From the NCBI GenBank assembly GCA_002428995.1, contig DIYJ01000002.1, positions 27,979-91,978 on the forward strand: a stretch of 64,000 nt of DNA, in the 5' to 3' direction. Under the pieces are notes generated by a model that was not told the origin of the DNA, did no database searches, and was given only the letters and a program-made list of their open reading frames with translations. Shown piece by piece: positions 26,771 through 34,440 of this stretch; position 1 is the first letter of the stretch; each line of letters opens with the position of its first letter. This DNA comes from Flavobacteriales bacterium UBA6057. GTDB taxonomy: Bacteria > Bacteroidota > Bacteroidia > Flavobacteriales_G > Salibacteraceae. Made by a program: the position numbers and the translations under genes.

Positions 26771-26853
26771 ATTGCTTGCAAAATGAAATTTAAATTCAAA
26801 ATTACTTGCAGATCGAAAGTCATTCCATAATTTTACTTGCGAAATAAAAGTAA
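26771..26853. promoter_or_regulatory. Three-site HxlR operator array
   Basis: Half-sites separated by nine bases recur three times, starting at 26774 (GCTT/AATT, degenerate), 26804 (ACTT/AAGT) and 26835 (ACTT/AAGT, extended to TTACTT/AAGTAA). The starts are 30 and 31 bases apart, about three helical turns, so bound dimers would lie on one DNA face. Same architecture as at 736-752. Confidence 0.6.
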
Positions 26854-26866
26854 TAATTATTGCCAA

Positions 26867-27769
26867 ATGGTCAAATCGGTGAGAAAAGCATTAACGGTTT
26901 TAACGCTATCAGGTGTTCTAGCTTCCTGTGGTATAAATGAAACGAAATCAACAAACGAGATGAATAAGTCAAAAACTTCAGCAATGAACAACAAAGAAAT
27001 TGTAGGCAAATTTTTAGGTGCTGTGGCACAGGGAGATACCATCACAATTCGGGAATTGGCCAATGCCGATTACATTCAGCATAATCCATTTGTACCAACT
27101 GGTTTAGAACCTTTTATTGGGCTGTTACCTACGTTGAAACAATATGGAACTCATGCTGAAAACGTGAGAATGTTTCAAGATGGTGACTATGTGTTTATGC
27201 ACAACAACTGGAAAAACGCCAAACCTTTTGGGGCGGATGAAATGGTGGCGTTTGATATTATTCGTGTCGATGAAAACGGAAAAGTAGCTGAGCATTGGGA
27301 CGCAATGACGGTTGTAGCTGAGGAAACTGCTAGTGGAAGAACACAAACCGATGGACCAACAACTGTTGAAGACTTAGACCAAACCGAAACGAACAAAGCC
27401 CTGGCAGTTTCCCTTATCGAAGACGTGCTAATGGGTAAAAATCCAAGTAAGATTGGTGACTATATCAGTTCCGAAGAGTACCATCAACATAACCCACAGA
27501 TCAAAGATGGATTGACGGGTATATCGGAAGCAGTAGAGTATCTCACTTCTCAAAACAATATGTTCAAGTACACCAAAATTCATAAAGTATTAGGTGAAGG
27601 AAATTTCGTTCTTACGGTAAGTGAGGGTGAATGGAATGGAGGTAAAGCCTACGCATTCTACGACTTGTTCAGAATGAAAGCCGGTAAAATCGTAGAACAT
27701 TGGGATGTGATTCAAGAAATACCTTCGGAAGGTTTGGCGCACGATAACGGCATGTTCGGTGGTTTTTAA
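26867..27769 (+). CDS. Lipoprotein with two SnoaL-like (NTF2-fold) domains
   Basis: 300 residues from the ATG at 26867; the open frame reaches a TTG at 26837, but that lies inside the operator array. A lipoprotein signal ends in SGVLASC. Two NTF2-like domains follow, each with a YxQHNP motif and a terminal EHWD: YIQHNPFVPTGLEPF ... VAEHWDAM (about residues 65-140) and YHQHNPQIKDGLTGI ... IVEHWDVIQ (about 200-285). These match SnoaL-like polyketide cyclase-related proteins; the substrate is unknown. Probably controlled by the divergent HxlR regulator. Confidence 0.85.
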   Translation: MVKSVRKALTVLTLSGVLASCGINETKSTNEMNKSKTSAMNNKEIVGKFLGAVAQGDTITIRELANADYIQHNPFVPTGLEPFIGLLPTLKQYGTHAENVRMFQDGDYVFMHNNWKNAKPFGADEMVAFDIIRVDENGKVAEHWDAMTVVAEETASGRTQTDGPTTVEDLDQTETNKALAVSLIEDVLMGKNPSKIGDYISSEEYHQHNPQIKDGLTGISEAVEYLTSQNNMFKYTKIHKVLGEGNFVLTVSEGEWNGGKAYAFYDLFRMKAGKIVEHWDVIQEIPSEGLAHDNGMFGGF

Positions 27770-27801
27770 TCAAAAAGGTTATTGATTTTTAGTCTACTAG
27801 T

Positions 27802-27910
27802 GTGAAAAATATGATCATTTCGGGAACAGCAGCGGCCATGGTTTAAAAGGAGCTGCAGACACTTTGCAGACAAAGGCCATAAAGCATTTGCGACAATGCG
27901 AGAACCTGTG
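27802..27910 (+). pseudogene. Remnant of an SDR oxidoreductase gene with frameshifts
   Basis: Directly after the SnoaL-like gene, three frames successively read VKNMIISG, then GNSSGHGLKGAADTL, then ADKGHKAFATMREP. Joined, they are the N-terminal Rossmann strand, the nucleotide motif (TGxSSGxG-type) and the second strand of an SDR protein. At least two frameshifts and the absence of the remaining 200 codons show that it is dead. An SDR next to an HxlR regulator is a common pairing. Confidence 0.7.
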
Positions 27911-28020
27911 CATGCCGTCTTTTCATGCTTGTTCAATAAACTCCTCTCGTACCATATTTTTACTCTACCGGTTTGGCTAAGCCACCTTTGAATGCAGTTT
28001 AGGAGTTGTTGTAAAGAGCG

Positions 28021-29019
28021 TTACTTCTTAATCAATCTGATGGTCTTTTTGTAAGCATCTGATTCAATGGAGAGGAAATAGACTCCAGAATTTAAATGAT
28101 GAATTTCTATCTGATCAGGTCTAACCCGGTAAGCTAAAACTTGTCCAACTCCATTTTGCAGTGTGACTTGTTCATTTCCATGCATACCTGCAAAATGGAG
28201 TTGATCGCTAAAAGGGTTAGGAAATACATCCATTTGCTTAGAATCCGTTTGTTCTGTGGCAATACCAACGGTAGAACATGGATCGATAACTGAAAGAACA
28301 AACTCTTGTAAATACTGATACCTATCCGTGTTTGAGCTATCACCGATTGAGTGAATGAGAGTATCTCTATCACCTATTCCCAATTCATCGTATCTATTTT
28401 GAATGGCAATACCATTATTAGGATCATGAATATCAGGATCAATGGGATCTGTGGCAGATCCTGGTTCACGATTATAGACGAAGAAAATAGGTGGCGAGTC
28501 AGTGCTTACATCATTGGGCGGATACCAAAGCGTGGAATCTCCCCAAGCATTGGATGGCAGTGCATTGTACATATACAAGCCTTTTATATCAGGATCAGCT
28601 CTATGGGCTTCTTTCCAGCTCAGAATAGTACCTCTCGAAGAACCACCGATAATAAAGTTGGTCGTATCAAAGTTGTAGGTGCCTGCATTGGCCTTTACCC
28701 AAGCAAGCATTAACTCTGCGTCATTCCAGCCAGTTTGAATGTCTGCAGCAGTACTGATCGTTGTTAAAGACTCCCATGAAACAACTGATATTCCATTCTT
28801 AGTTAATGAATCCGTGATGTTTGAAGGCATCGCTGTTGTTCCACCATTGAAGTGAGCATCAAAATAAACGGGGGTTGGGCAGGTTGATGGAGCAATGTAA
28901 ATGTCTAAAAACTGCCTTGACTCTGGACCATATGAGACACCTGGATAATCTTGAGCTTGTGAAAAGAGTGACATGAACGCAAAACACATCAATGTCAGTA
29001 TACGCTTTAGATGTTTCAT
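28021..29019 (-). CDS. T9SS type A exported alpha/beta hydrolase-like protein
   Basis: 332 residues from the ATG at 29019 (signal MKHLKRILTLMCFAFMSLFSQAQ). The nucleophile elbow reads FIIGGSSRGTILSW (GxSxG as GGSSRG), preceded by AELMLAWVKANAGTYNFDTT and HFNGGTTAMPS-type oxyanion segment, typical of BD-FAE/carboxylesterase-like enzymes. The last 80 residues are a type A sorting domain (MDVFPNPFSDQLHFAGMHG, VTLQNGVGQVLAY, GVYFLSIESDAYKKTIRLIKK). So it is probably a secreted esterase-like enzyme. It is expressed from a promoter-like box (29053-29060) inside the long repeat. Confidence 0.85.
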   Translation of the reverse strand: MKHLKRILTLMCFAFMSLFSQAQDYPGVSYGPESRQFLDIYIAPSTCPTPVYFDAHFNGGTTAMPSNITDSLTKNGISVVSWESLTTISTAADIQTGWNDAELMLAWVKANAGTYNFDTTNFIIGGSSRGTILSWKEAHRADPDIKGLYMYNALPSNAWGDSTLWYPPNDVSTDSPPIFFVYNREPGSATDPIDPDIHDPNNGIAIQNRYDELGIGDRDTLIHSIGDSSNTDRYQYLQEFVLSVIDPCSTVGIATEQTDSKQMDVFPNPFSDQLHFAGMHGNEQVTLQNGVGQVLAYRVRPDQIEIHHLNSGVYFLSIESDAYKKTIRLIKK

Positions 29020-29045
29020 TTCGGTTTCTTCTTCCTTGCAACGAT

Positions 29046-29325
29046 GTGATATCAAATATATCCGACAAAAGTTGGTTTAACGGTCGCATTATAGATGGTT
29101 CAGTCAAAAAGGAAGCGAAGCTGTAAAATCCAGTCAATGGAGGATTTTGTCCGAGGACCGGAAGTTAAGTGGAGCTCATGCTTTCGAGCAGTCCTGAACA
29201 TAGAAGAATGTTCGGCTTGCAGTTCCTTTCTCCCTCAGGCTGGCGCCAGTTTGCAGCGCTTGCCGATTATGGAGTGAGCTTTTACGATCCGCACGCTCTA
29301 TAAGTGCGCGAGAGGGACTTTGAAA
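29046..29325 (-). repeat. Long dispersed repeat, copy 2 (full length)
   Basis: On the minus strand, in order: hairpin A (GCGCACTTATAGAGCGTGC, then GGATCGTAAAAGCT), hairpin B (GCGCTGCAAACTGGCGCCAG, then CCTGAG), a block with AACTTCC, CGGACAAAATCCTCCATTGA, then CGTTAAACCAACTTTTGTCG and TATATTTG at 29053-29060. The block with AACTTCC is shared with copies 3 and 6. It lies between the PhzF gene and the secreted hydrolase gene. Confidence 0.85.
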
Positions 29326-29358
29326 TCCCAGTTGTTCATCACAACAGTTATCACCGTT

Positions 29359-30171
29359 TTACAACCTCAGATTTCCTTCAAACACAATTCGAGCGGTGCT
29401 TTTTATGTAAAACCAATTTTCATCGAGAATTTCAACCCTCATTTGACCCGTGCGCTCTGAACATTGAAAGGAGGTCATTTTTTCCATGTGCAGACGTTTC
29501 GACCAATATGGCGCTAAGAAAGTGTGCGTTCCTCCAGTCACAGGATCTTCGTTTGTACCGCTCCAAGGCCAGAAATAACGGGACTCAAAATCAATGTTGT
29601 CTTCGCTCGATTTGCTTGTGACAAGAACGCCATTGATGGAGTCATGGGATTTTTTCAAAGACTCAAAATCTGGTTGTAGCGATCTGAGTTTTCCGCTGTC
29701 ATCAATTTCTATTAACAGGATATTTGTTTCGGTGTTGTATTCCACGTTCTCGACTGTGGTTATTCCTAGAGCATTCAGAAGGGGTTGAGGGGCTTCAGAT
29801 TTTTGTGTTGAATAGAGGGGGAATTTCATTACGATTTCCCGCTCGGTCTTTTTAATCTCTAAATCTATGCCCTGAATGTTCGTAAAGGATACTTGCTTCA
29901 GCCCGGGGTTTCGTTCGAATACCACTTTTGAGGAAGCTAAAGTCGCATGCCCACATAAAGGGATTTCCATGACAGGAGAGAAGAACCTGATGCTAAAACG
30001 ATCAACTTCTTTTTGAGTGATAAAAGCCGTTTCGGAAAGGCCAAGCTCTTTGGCGACCAGAAGCATCAAATTACTCTCCAATTCGGTTTCTATCAGACAC
30101 ACACCCGCAGGATTCCCCTTGAAAGGTTCATCGGTGAATGAATCAACTATATAGGTTTCAATTTCTGTCAT
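29359..30171 (-). CDS. PhzF-family epimerase/isomerase
   Basis: 270 residues, the usual size. TYIVDSFTDEPFKGNPAGVCL is the N-terminal signature (DxF....F.GNPA.V), LGLSETAFI carries the conserved catalytic Glu, and RFFSPVMEIPLCGHATLAS is the second family motif. The C-terminal half shows NEDPVTGGTHTFLAPYW, the GSA/TG..H motif. Members isomerise small cyclohexadiene or amino-acid-like substrates; the exact one is unknown. No phenazine genes are near. It is flanked on both sides by long repeats. Confidence 0.9.
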   Translation of the reverse strand: MTEIETYIVDSFTDEPFKGNPAGVCLIETELESNLMLLVAKELGLSETAFITQKEVDRFSIRFFSPVMEIPLCGHATLASSKVVFERNPGLKQVSFTNIQGIDLEIKKTEREIVMKFPLYSTQKSEAPQPLLNALGITTVENVEYNTETNILLIEIDDSGKLRSLQPDFESLKKSHDSINGVLVTSKSSEDNIDFESRYFWPWSGTNEDPVTGGTHTFLAPYWSKRLHMEKMTSFQCSERTGQMRVEILDENWFYIKSTARIVFEGNLRL

Positions 30172-30198
30172 TTACTTTAGGTGTTTTCTCATAACCCT

Positions 30199-30481
30199 AT
30201 GGTATCAAATGTATCGAACAAAAGTTGGCCCAATGGCCTCTTTTGCGATGGTTAGCCCAACCAGACATCGAGTCTTTGAAGTTATGTCAATGGAGGATCT
30301 TGTCCGGATACTGGAAGTTGAGCGGAGCTAGCCTTTTCGAGTGGTGCCGAGCATAGAAGATTGCTGGGCGTGCAGTGTTTTCTTCACTCAGGCTGACGCG
30401 AGTTTGTAGCGCGGACTCATTGTATGGAGCAAGCTTTTACGATCTCCATGCACTTCAAGTGCGCTCGATGGAGAGAATAAA
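30199..30481 (-). repeat. Long dispersed repeat, copy 3 (full length)
   Basis: Same order as copy 2: hairpin A (GCGCACTTGAAGTGC, then GGAGATCGTAAAAGCT), hairpin B (GCGCTACAAACTCGCG, then TCAGCCTGAG), the block with CAACTTCCAGTATCCGG and AAGATCCTCCATTGACAT, then CCAACTTTTGTTCGA and a TACATTTG box at 30206-30213. Here TTG stands 17 bases upstream of the box, giving a full Bacteroidota-type promoter for the PhzF gene. Confidence 0.85.
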
Positions 30482-30525
30482 CTAAATCCCATTTTTAATT
30501 CTCAGGGGTCATTTTTTAGCTGCCG

Positions 30526-30577
30526 CCCCAACGGTTTGGCTATGGTGCGTTTTAGTGCGCTATAGCTTTTGTTGGCT
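30526..30577 (-). repeat. attC-like site after the terpenoid-cyclase-like gene
   Basis: Read on the + strand: CCCCAAC, spacer GGTTTGG, arm CTATGGTGC, loop GTTTTAGT, arm GCGCTATAG, spacer CTTTT, GTTGGCT. CCAAC and GTTGG are complementary, the arms pair with G-T and one mismatch, and the 7 + 5 base spacers are unpaired, as in integron attC sites. It begins 9 bases after the stop of the gene at 30586. Confidence 0.65.
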
Positions 30578-30585
30578 GTAGTTTT

Positions 30586-31515
30586 TTATTCAATTGCAAA
30601 GTGTTTCAATGCTCGCATAGCTCTCAGTGTATTCCACCTACTGGGTTTACCAGCTCGTTCCATAACAAAGTGTACTTGTCCGGGATGAGCTGCTTGCACA
30701 TTCCAAGTATTGTCTTTATTCCTTTTCTTTAGAAGAGCTGAAGTCGATTCATTCATTCTATCATCCCATTTTCTTTTAGCGTTTTGGAAATAATCCAGCG
30801 CTCTCAGAATGTCATACTTCCACCTGCCAGGATATGATAATTTCAAAAAGTCCTTATGAATGATACTACCCGTTCGGTCGGAAAGGAACAGTCTATGAAT
30901 CAGCACGAACTCTTCTGCACTTTTAATGGCTTTTGAGATGTCATCTTTTCTGTAACTAAAACCTGCTTTTTGAAATTCGAACAGTCCTTCTAGGACTGAG
31001 ATTGTCGAATGTAAAGAACTATGACTTGCCCCGCTTCTCGTTGTCCTGCAATTGAATCCTCCATCAGGCATTATTTCTGTGAGGAGACTATCTACAATCG
31101 AGTGCAATTCATTTTCAGGTGTCTTGAAATAAGATGCATAGTTTATAAACATTCCATTTACGCAAACATCACTATGTACAGACGTTGATGGTCCTAGTTG
31201 AATTCCGCCATCTTCCGCTTTCAAAGTGTTCGATACCAGCTCTATAGATTCTTTGACAAGTTTGTTGTTCTGATTCGGATTTAGGTTGCGAAGGTCGAGA
31301 AGCGTATAATGCGTTGAAATCCATTTGGGTTGATAGAATCGGTCGCCCCAATGTCCATTTGGTTTTCTTTTAGATAAAAATTGCTTCCCCCAACCTTCAT
31401 CCAAAATTCTGTCTTGTAAATCTTTTCTGTCAGTTCCTAACAAATCGCGGTAAACCTGGTATTGTATTGAAACATCCCCTTTAAGCAACCATTCTATGAT
31501 TTGATCTTTCTCCAT
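30586..31515 (-). CDS. Terpenoid cyclase/prenyltransferase-like alpha-toroid protein
   Basis: 309 residues of helical repeats. Motifs of the QW/prenyltransferase type recur: GHWGDRFYQPKWISTHYTLLDL, GGIQLGPSTS, DGGFNCRTTRSGASHSS, and NTWNVQAAHPGQVHFVMERAG with RWNTLRAMRALKHF at the end. This pattern is typical of the squalene-cyclase-like (alpha/alpha)6 toroid proteins of unknown activity found scattered in bacteria. I see no DxDD motif of class II cyclases, so real cyclase activity is not supported. Cytosolic. Confidence 0.75.
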   Translation of the reverse strand: MEKDQIIEWLLKGDVSIQYQVYRDLLGTDRKDLQDRILDEGWGKQFLSKRKPNGHWGDRFYQPKWISTHYTLLDLRNLNPNQNNKLVKESIELVSNTLKAEDGGIQLGPSTSVHSDVCVNGMFINYASYFKTPENELHSIVDSLLTEIMPDGGFNCRTTRSGASHSSLHSTISVLEGLFEFQKAGFSYRKDDISKAIKSAEEFVLIHRLFLSDRTGSIIHKDFLKLSYPGRWKYDILRALDYFQNAKRKWDDRMNESTSALLKKRNKDNTWNVQAAHPGQVHFVMERAGKPSRWNTLRAMRALKHFAIE

Positions 31516-31529
31516 TTCTGAATTACAGC

Positions 31530-31595
31530 CAGCAATGATTTGGCTACGAGCACTAGCGTCCCGCAGGGTGCTATTGATTATAGCTGTTGTTGCAT
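31530..31595 (-). repeat. attC-like site between two genes
   Basis: Read on the + strand: CAGCAAT, spacer GATTTGG, arm beginning CTACGAGCAC, central loop region, arm GTGCTATTGATTATAG, spacer CTGTT, GTTGCAT. GCAAT/GTTGC ends and the 7 + 5 base spacers are as in the site at 30526-30577. It fills the gap between the membrane protein gene ending at 31603 and the toroid gene starting at 31515. Confidence 0.6.
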
Positions 31596-31602
31596 GTGTT
31601 TT

Positions 31603-32190
31603 TTAATTTTCTTTATTCATTTTCTCATGTTCTTCATTTACCTTATCCCATAATTCTTGATTGTCTGGGTCAGCCATTGCTTTTTTAACTGCGTCAACGT
31701 AGTCGGGTTGATTTCGGTACTTTAATTCTAACCAGGTTCTTTTTGGTAGTATCAAGAGTATTAGACCAAGCCCACCATAAACAGCAATACGTTTGAAAAT
31801 CCTTGTGTAATAGTTAGACTTTGTCTTGGAGTACTTAATAGTCCCAATAATTAGGGCTATTGCAAGTCCGAGCAGTCCAATTGCCAAATTCATGATTGCT
31901 CCTGGCCAAGATTGAAATTTGAAAAGGAGCCCAGCTGTCGTCATTGAAAGAGCTAGTCCCGTCAAGATTGCCCCGACAATTCTCATTGTACTGATTCCTT
32001 TGTAAGATTCCTTTTTGAAAATGTGTCGAAGTCTTATTCCATTAAAAAGGGCAAAACTCAAGTACATATAAAGTACAGAAAGTGTCGATAGAGATAATAC
32101 GGTCAAGACACCACCACCTGGAACTAATAATAAGTTAAGCACAAGAGCTATCAGGGAAATTGCCCCAAGAATTATTTCTGCTTTCTTCAC
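31603..32190 (-). CDS. Multi-helix membrane protein with GldL-like motif
   Basis: 195 residues from the GTG at 32190. The frame continues upstream to 32253, but those codons are the attC-like repeat, so the GTG is preferred. Five hydrophobic segments: ILGAISLIALVLNLLLVPG, VLTVLSLSTLSVLYMYLSF, IVGAILTGLALSMTTAGLL, IMNLAIGLLGLAIALIIG, and IAVYGGLGLILLILP. LLFKFQSWPGA resembles the KxxxWPGA motif of GldL and related Bacteroidota membrane proteins. The C-terminus is a soluble helical tail (VDAVKKAMADPDNQELWDKV). Role unknown. Confidence 0.6.
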   Translation of the reverse strand: MKKAEIILGAISLIALVLNLLLVPGGGVLTVLSLSTLSVLYMYLSFALFNGIRLRHIFKKESYKGISTMRIVGAILTGLALSMTTAGLLFKFQSWPGAIMNLAIGLLGLAIALIIGTIKYSKTKSNYYTRIFKRIAVYGGLGLILLILPKRTWLELKYRNQPDYVDAVKKAMADPDNQELWDKVNEEHEKMNKEN

Positions 32191-32209
32191 GCTCGTCTTT
32201 TGATTTGTG

Positions 32210-32275
32210 TGCCAACGGTTTCGTAGCTGACGTTGTGAAGTTATGCACTGCACACAATGTTGTGCAGCTGGCTTT
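32210..32275 (-). repeat. attC-like site
   Basis: Read on the + strand: TGCCAAC, spacer GGTTTCG, arm TAGCTGACGTTGTG, loop region, arm CACACAATGTTGTGCAGCT, then GGCTTTT. The left part is almost identical to the sites at 30526 and 35831 (CCAAC, GGTTTsG, then TAGCTG); the right outer element is degraded. It follows a broken gene fragment at 32283-32357. Confidence 0.5.
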
Positions 32276-32282
32276 TATTTTT

Positions 32283-32357
32283 TCATTCTATTGGCTTCCA
32301 TTTTCCTTTCTCGAAAAATACATTGTAAAATTTTGGCGACTTAAACACCAAATAGGA
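32283..32357 (-). pseudogene. 3' fragment of a truncated cassette gene
   Basis: On the minus strand the frame reads SYLVFKSPKFYNVFFEKGK, then WKPIE and a TGA stop at 32283-32285. It is followed by an attC-like site, as complete cassette genes are, and preceded directly by the long repeat (copy 4). There is no start codon or N-terminal part. It looks like a gene whose 5' part was deleted when the repeat arrived. Confidence 0.5.
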
Positions 32358-32358
32358 C

Positions 32359-32455
32359 CTAGGCTGGCGCGCTTGCAGCGCGTGCCCATTCTATTTTACT
32401 CACTGTTTACGATCCGCACGCACTGCAAGTGCATGCTATGGACGGGCTAGGCCGG
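32359..32455 (-). repeat. Long dispersed repeat, copy 4 (partial)
   Basis: Hairpin A (TGCACTTGCAGTGCGTGC, then GGATCGTAAA) and hairpin B (GGGCACGCGCTGCAAGCGCG, then CCAGCCTAGG) on the minus strand; the AACTTCC block and promoter part are missing. It overlaps the 3' end of the gene ending at 32447 by a few bases. Confidence 0.75.
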
Positions 32456-32854
32456 GAGCATATGTATGACTAGTTCTATTACTTCTGATAGTAACATCGG
32501 CATGAGACCGCATAAGCTGCATATAAATGCCATTTTGAACTTTTGGGAATAGATCAACCTGTCTGAGTTGTAGTATCTCAAGTACTCCTTTTGAAAAATG
32601 TTGGGAGAACACAGGAAAGTATTCTTATCGAAGCTAATGGCGGTATTTCTTTTGTGTTTATCGTAGGCGTCAAATATGTGGTATACATACTCCTGTCTGG
32701 TATCAAGTCGTAAGCTGCTGTTGAACTCTGCCAGGAAGTCGTGGAGTCCAGAGTCTCCATATTCTGTGAAGCGCACAACATGTTTGCCTTTGAGTGTTAC
32801 ATAGCCCCACTTAAGTTTTTGATCCTTCAGTGTATGATATATCTCTAATTTCAT
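32447..32854 (-). CDS. Protein of unknown function with C-terminal membrane helix
   Basis: 135 residues. An N-terminal soluble domain (EIYHTLKDQKLKWGYVTLKG, DTRQEYVYHIFDAYDKHKRN) is followed by one hydrophobic segment at the C-terminus (FKMAFICSLCGLMPMLLSEVIELVIHML). Two Cys pairs are visible but no metal-site pattern. No family is recognised. The AT-rich codon use fits the neighbouring cassette-like genes rather than the GC-richer genes outside the region (impression, not measured). Confidence 0.5.
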   Translation of the reverse strand: MKLEIYHTLKDQKLKWGYVTLKGKHVVRFTEYGDSGLHDFLAEFNSSLRLDTRQEYVYHIFDAYDKHKRNTAISFDKNTFLCSPNIFQKEYLRYYNSDRLIYSQKFKMAFICSLCGLMPMLLSEVIELVIHMLPA

Positions 32855-33010
32855 AACTTGGTTTTTGTGAAAACAAAATTATGCACATCTTTAGTATGCT
32901 GGGTTTTATTGTGAATAAATAGAAGCTTCCTGAGACTGTTTTTCGCTTCTAGCTATCGCCCATGGCCTTTTCTAAAACAAGCACTGGATGAATGCCTACC
33001 TTGATTAACG

Positions 33011-33580
33011 CTAATTCTCAGCGATGTAAGCACGAACATCTTCAATCTTGTCCAAATCCAGTTTTTTGAAATCTTCTTTAGACTCAACGTCAAATATTCC
33101 AAGATCCTTTTTCAGAGAGAGTTCTAGACTCTGAACAAACTTCTTGATTTCGATCATCTCATAGGAGTCCAGTTCGTCTTCGGAGTTCCCTTCTCTTCGT
33201 TGTAAAGTTTCGTAAATCTTACGTCTAAGGCCCGCGGATATTTTGGCGGAAATCCTACTGAAAATGACTGCATATTCAGAATTGAGTTTATCATACTCTT
33301 CCTTGAAAATTTGCAGTTCTTTAGTGCTTATTCCTTTTCGAATGCCAAATTCTGATTTGGTTATGTTTTTGGCTAGTTCACTTAGCAGGGTGTAAATCTT
33401 AGGGTAGTACTCTAATCGCTTCTCAATCAATTTCTGTTCAATTCCAAACAGAAGCTCTTTGACCTTTGAGCGCAAGGTTACTCTGGTCTGTATCATGGAT
33501 ACAACAAAAGAGATGAGTGTAGCAGCTAGTACGCTCCAAAACCCAATCCAGGCGGCTATTATGTTGGGGTCTAGTTCCAT
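33011..33580 (-). CDS. Membrane-anchored coiled-coil protein of unknown function
   Basis: 189 residues. One transmembrane helix near the N-terminus (IAAWIGFWSVLAATLISFVVSM) and then a charged, mostly helical domain (LLFGIEQKLIEKRLEYYPKIY, KELQIFKEEYDKLNSEYAVIF). The layout is that of small phage-defence-associated or orphan membrane proteins, but no catalytic domain is attached, so a defence role is not supported. No homologue recognised. Confidence 0.55.
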   Translation of the reverse strand: MELDPNIIAAWIGFWSVLAATLISFVVSMIQTRVTLRSKVKELLFGIEQKLIEKRLEYYPKIYTLLSELAKNITKSEFGIRKGISTKELQIFKEEYDKLNSEYAVIFSRISAKISAGLRRKIYETLQRREGNSEDELDSYEMIEIKKFVQSLELSLKKDLGIFDVESKEDFKKLDLDKIEDVRAYIAEN

Positions 33581-33629
33581 TGATGCATTGAGAGTGCTCC
33601 AGCAGGCAAACGCTTGCTAGTTGTACTCA

Positions 33630-33780
33630 GTTAAACCAGCGTGCAGCGGTCGCACGCATGGATACCGTGCAAGTTATATCAATGGAATTGAACTAACGCA
33701 TAACAATAGACTTTTAAAGCTCAGTGGTTTAGTACGATCCGAACGCGCTGCAAGCGCGTTTGCAGCGTGTGCTAGAGGAG
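33630..33780 (-). repeat. Long dispersed repeat, copy 5 (diverged)
   Basis: Minus strand: hairpin A-like region with two palindromic pieces (ACACGCTGCAAACGCG, then CTTGCAGCGCGTTCGGATCG), followed by a diverged tail. TTAGTTCAATTCCATTGATA resembles the ATCCTCCATTGA block of copies 2 and 3. The promoter part is not recognisable. Sits between the lipoprotein gene ending at 33789 and the gene starting at 33580. Confidence 0.6.
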
Positions 33781-33788
33781 TGCCGGGT

Positions 33789-34397
33789 TTATAATTTTCC
33801 AGCTTCTTTTAGACTTCGGTTCAATCTTTCTACATCATTTCTAATTTCAGGTCGAATTTTGTTAAACGCGTCTGTAAGTGCGTCAGCATAAGTCTTTCTA
33901 TATGCAGCTCCAGCAGAGTAACCGTGATATGCCGCTATGGTATTTTTACCTCGTCCAATCGCTGAGTATTTACCGATTAACTTATTGTTAGAATCCATTA
34001 CTCTAAATTCAACTTCGATGACATAACTTGGTTTCCCATAAGGCACTCCGAATAATAATGGTGTCTGTAGTAGAATCCCATTAATGAGTATCCATGGCAT
34101 AAGCCCCATTTTCATCTCAATAATATTTCTCTTCATTACCAAATAGCCATACTTATCTCCATAAGGGTCGATAAGGTTCTCTTCGACTTCTTTAGTAAAT
34201 AGTTTGAGCTCATCGTCATTGGTAGTGACTGTGGTGTTAGCAAGATCTTGTATTCTCCGTTCAAGGGTTAATAGCTTCGGATTGATGGGGTCTTTTTGAA
34301 CATCAAGTAAAGCGGGGTCCCATGCTTTACAACTGGTTAATAGTAAAATTGAGAGAATTAAGATTGTCGTTGAGTTTTTCATTTTTCGTGTTTTCAT
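33789..34397 (-). CDS. Lipoprotein of unknown function
   Basis: About 202 residues from the ATG at 34397 (another ATG at 34382). The lipoprotein signal is ILSILLLTSC, so it is lipid-anchored. The soluble part has a helical start (LTLERRIQDLANTTVTTNDD) and a later YVIEVEFRVMDSNNKLIGKYSAIGRGK strand pair, followed by a helical segment with YADALTDAFNKIRPEI. This is like the DUF4136/LPS-assembly-related type of small lipoproteins with a conserved AIGRG.N turn, but the match is not sure. The region before the start overlaps the 3' end of a broken gene. Confidence 0.6.
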   Translation of the reverse strand: MKTRKMKNSTTILILSILLLTSCKAWDPALLDVQKDPINPKLLTLERRIQDLANTTVTTNDDELKLFTKEVEENLIDPYGDKYGYLVMKRNIIEMKMGLMPWILINGILLQTPLLFGVPYGKPSYVIEVEFRVMDSNNKLIGKYSAIGRGKNTIAAYHGYSAGAAYRKTYADALTDAFNKIRPEIRNDVERLNRSLKEAGKL

Positions 34398-34440
34398 TTT
34401 TGATTGTATACAACTTTTGTTGTAGCGTGTTTTTTGTGGC

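Noticed and set aside
29359..31515. PhzF plus terpenoid-cyclase-like gene as a biosynthetic cluster
   Set aside because: They are separated by two repeats, have no shared operon, and the toroid lacks the DxDD motif; their closeness is better explained by cassette accumulation.
33011..33580. Membrane coiled-coil protein as a phage-defence effector
   Set aside because: No nuclease, NTPase, TIR or other effector domain and no defence neighbours; only the membrane-anchor layout is suggestive.
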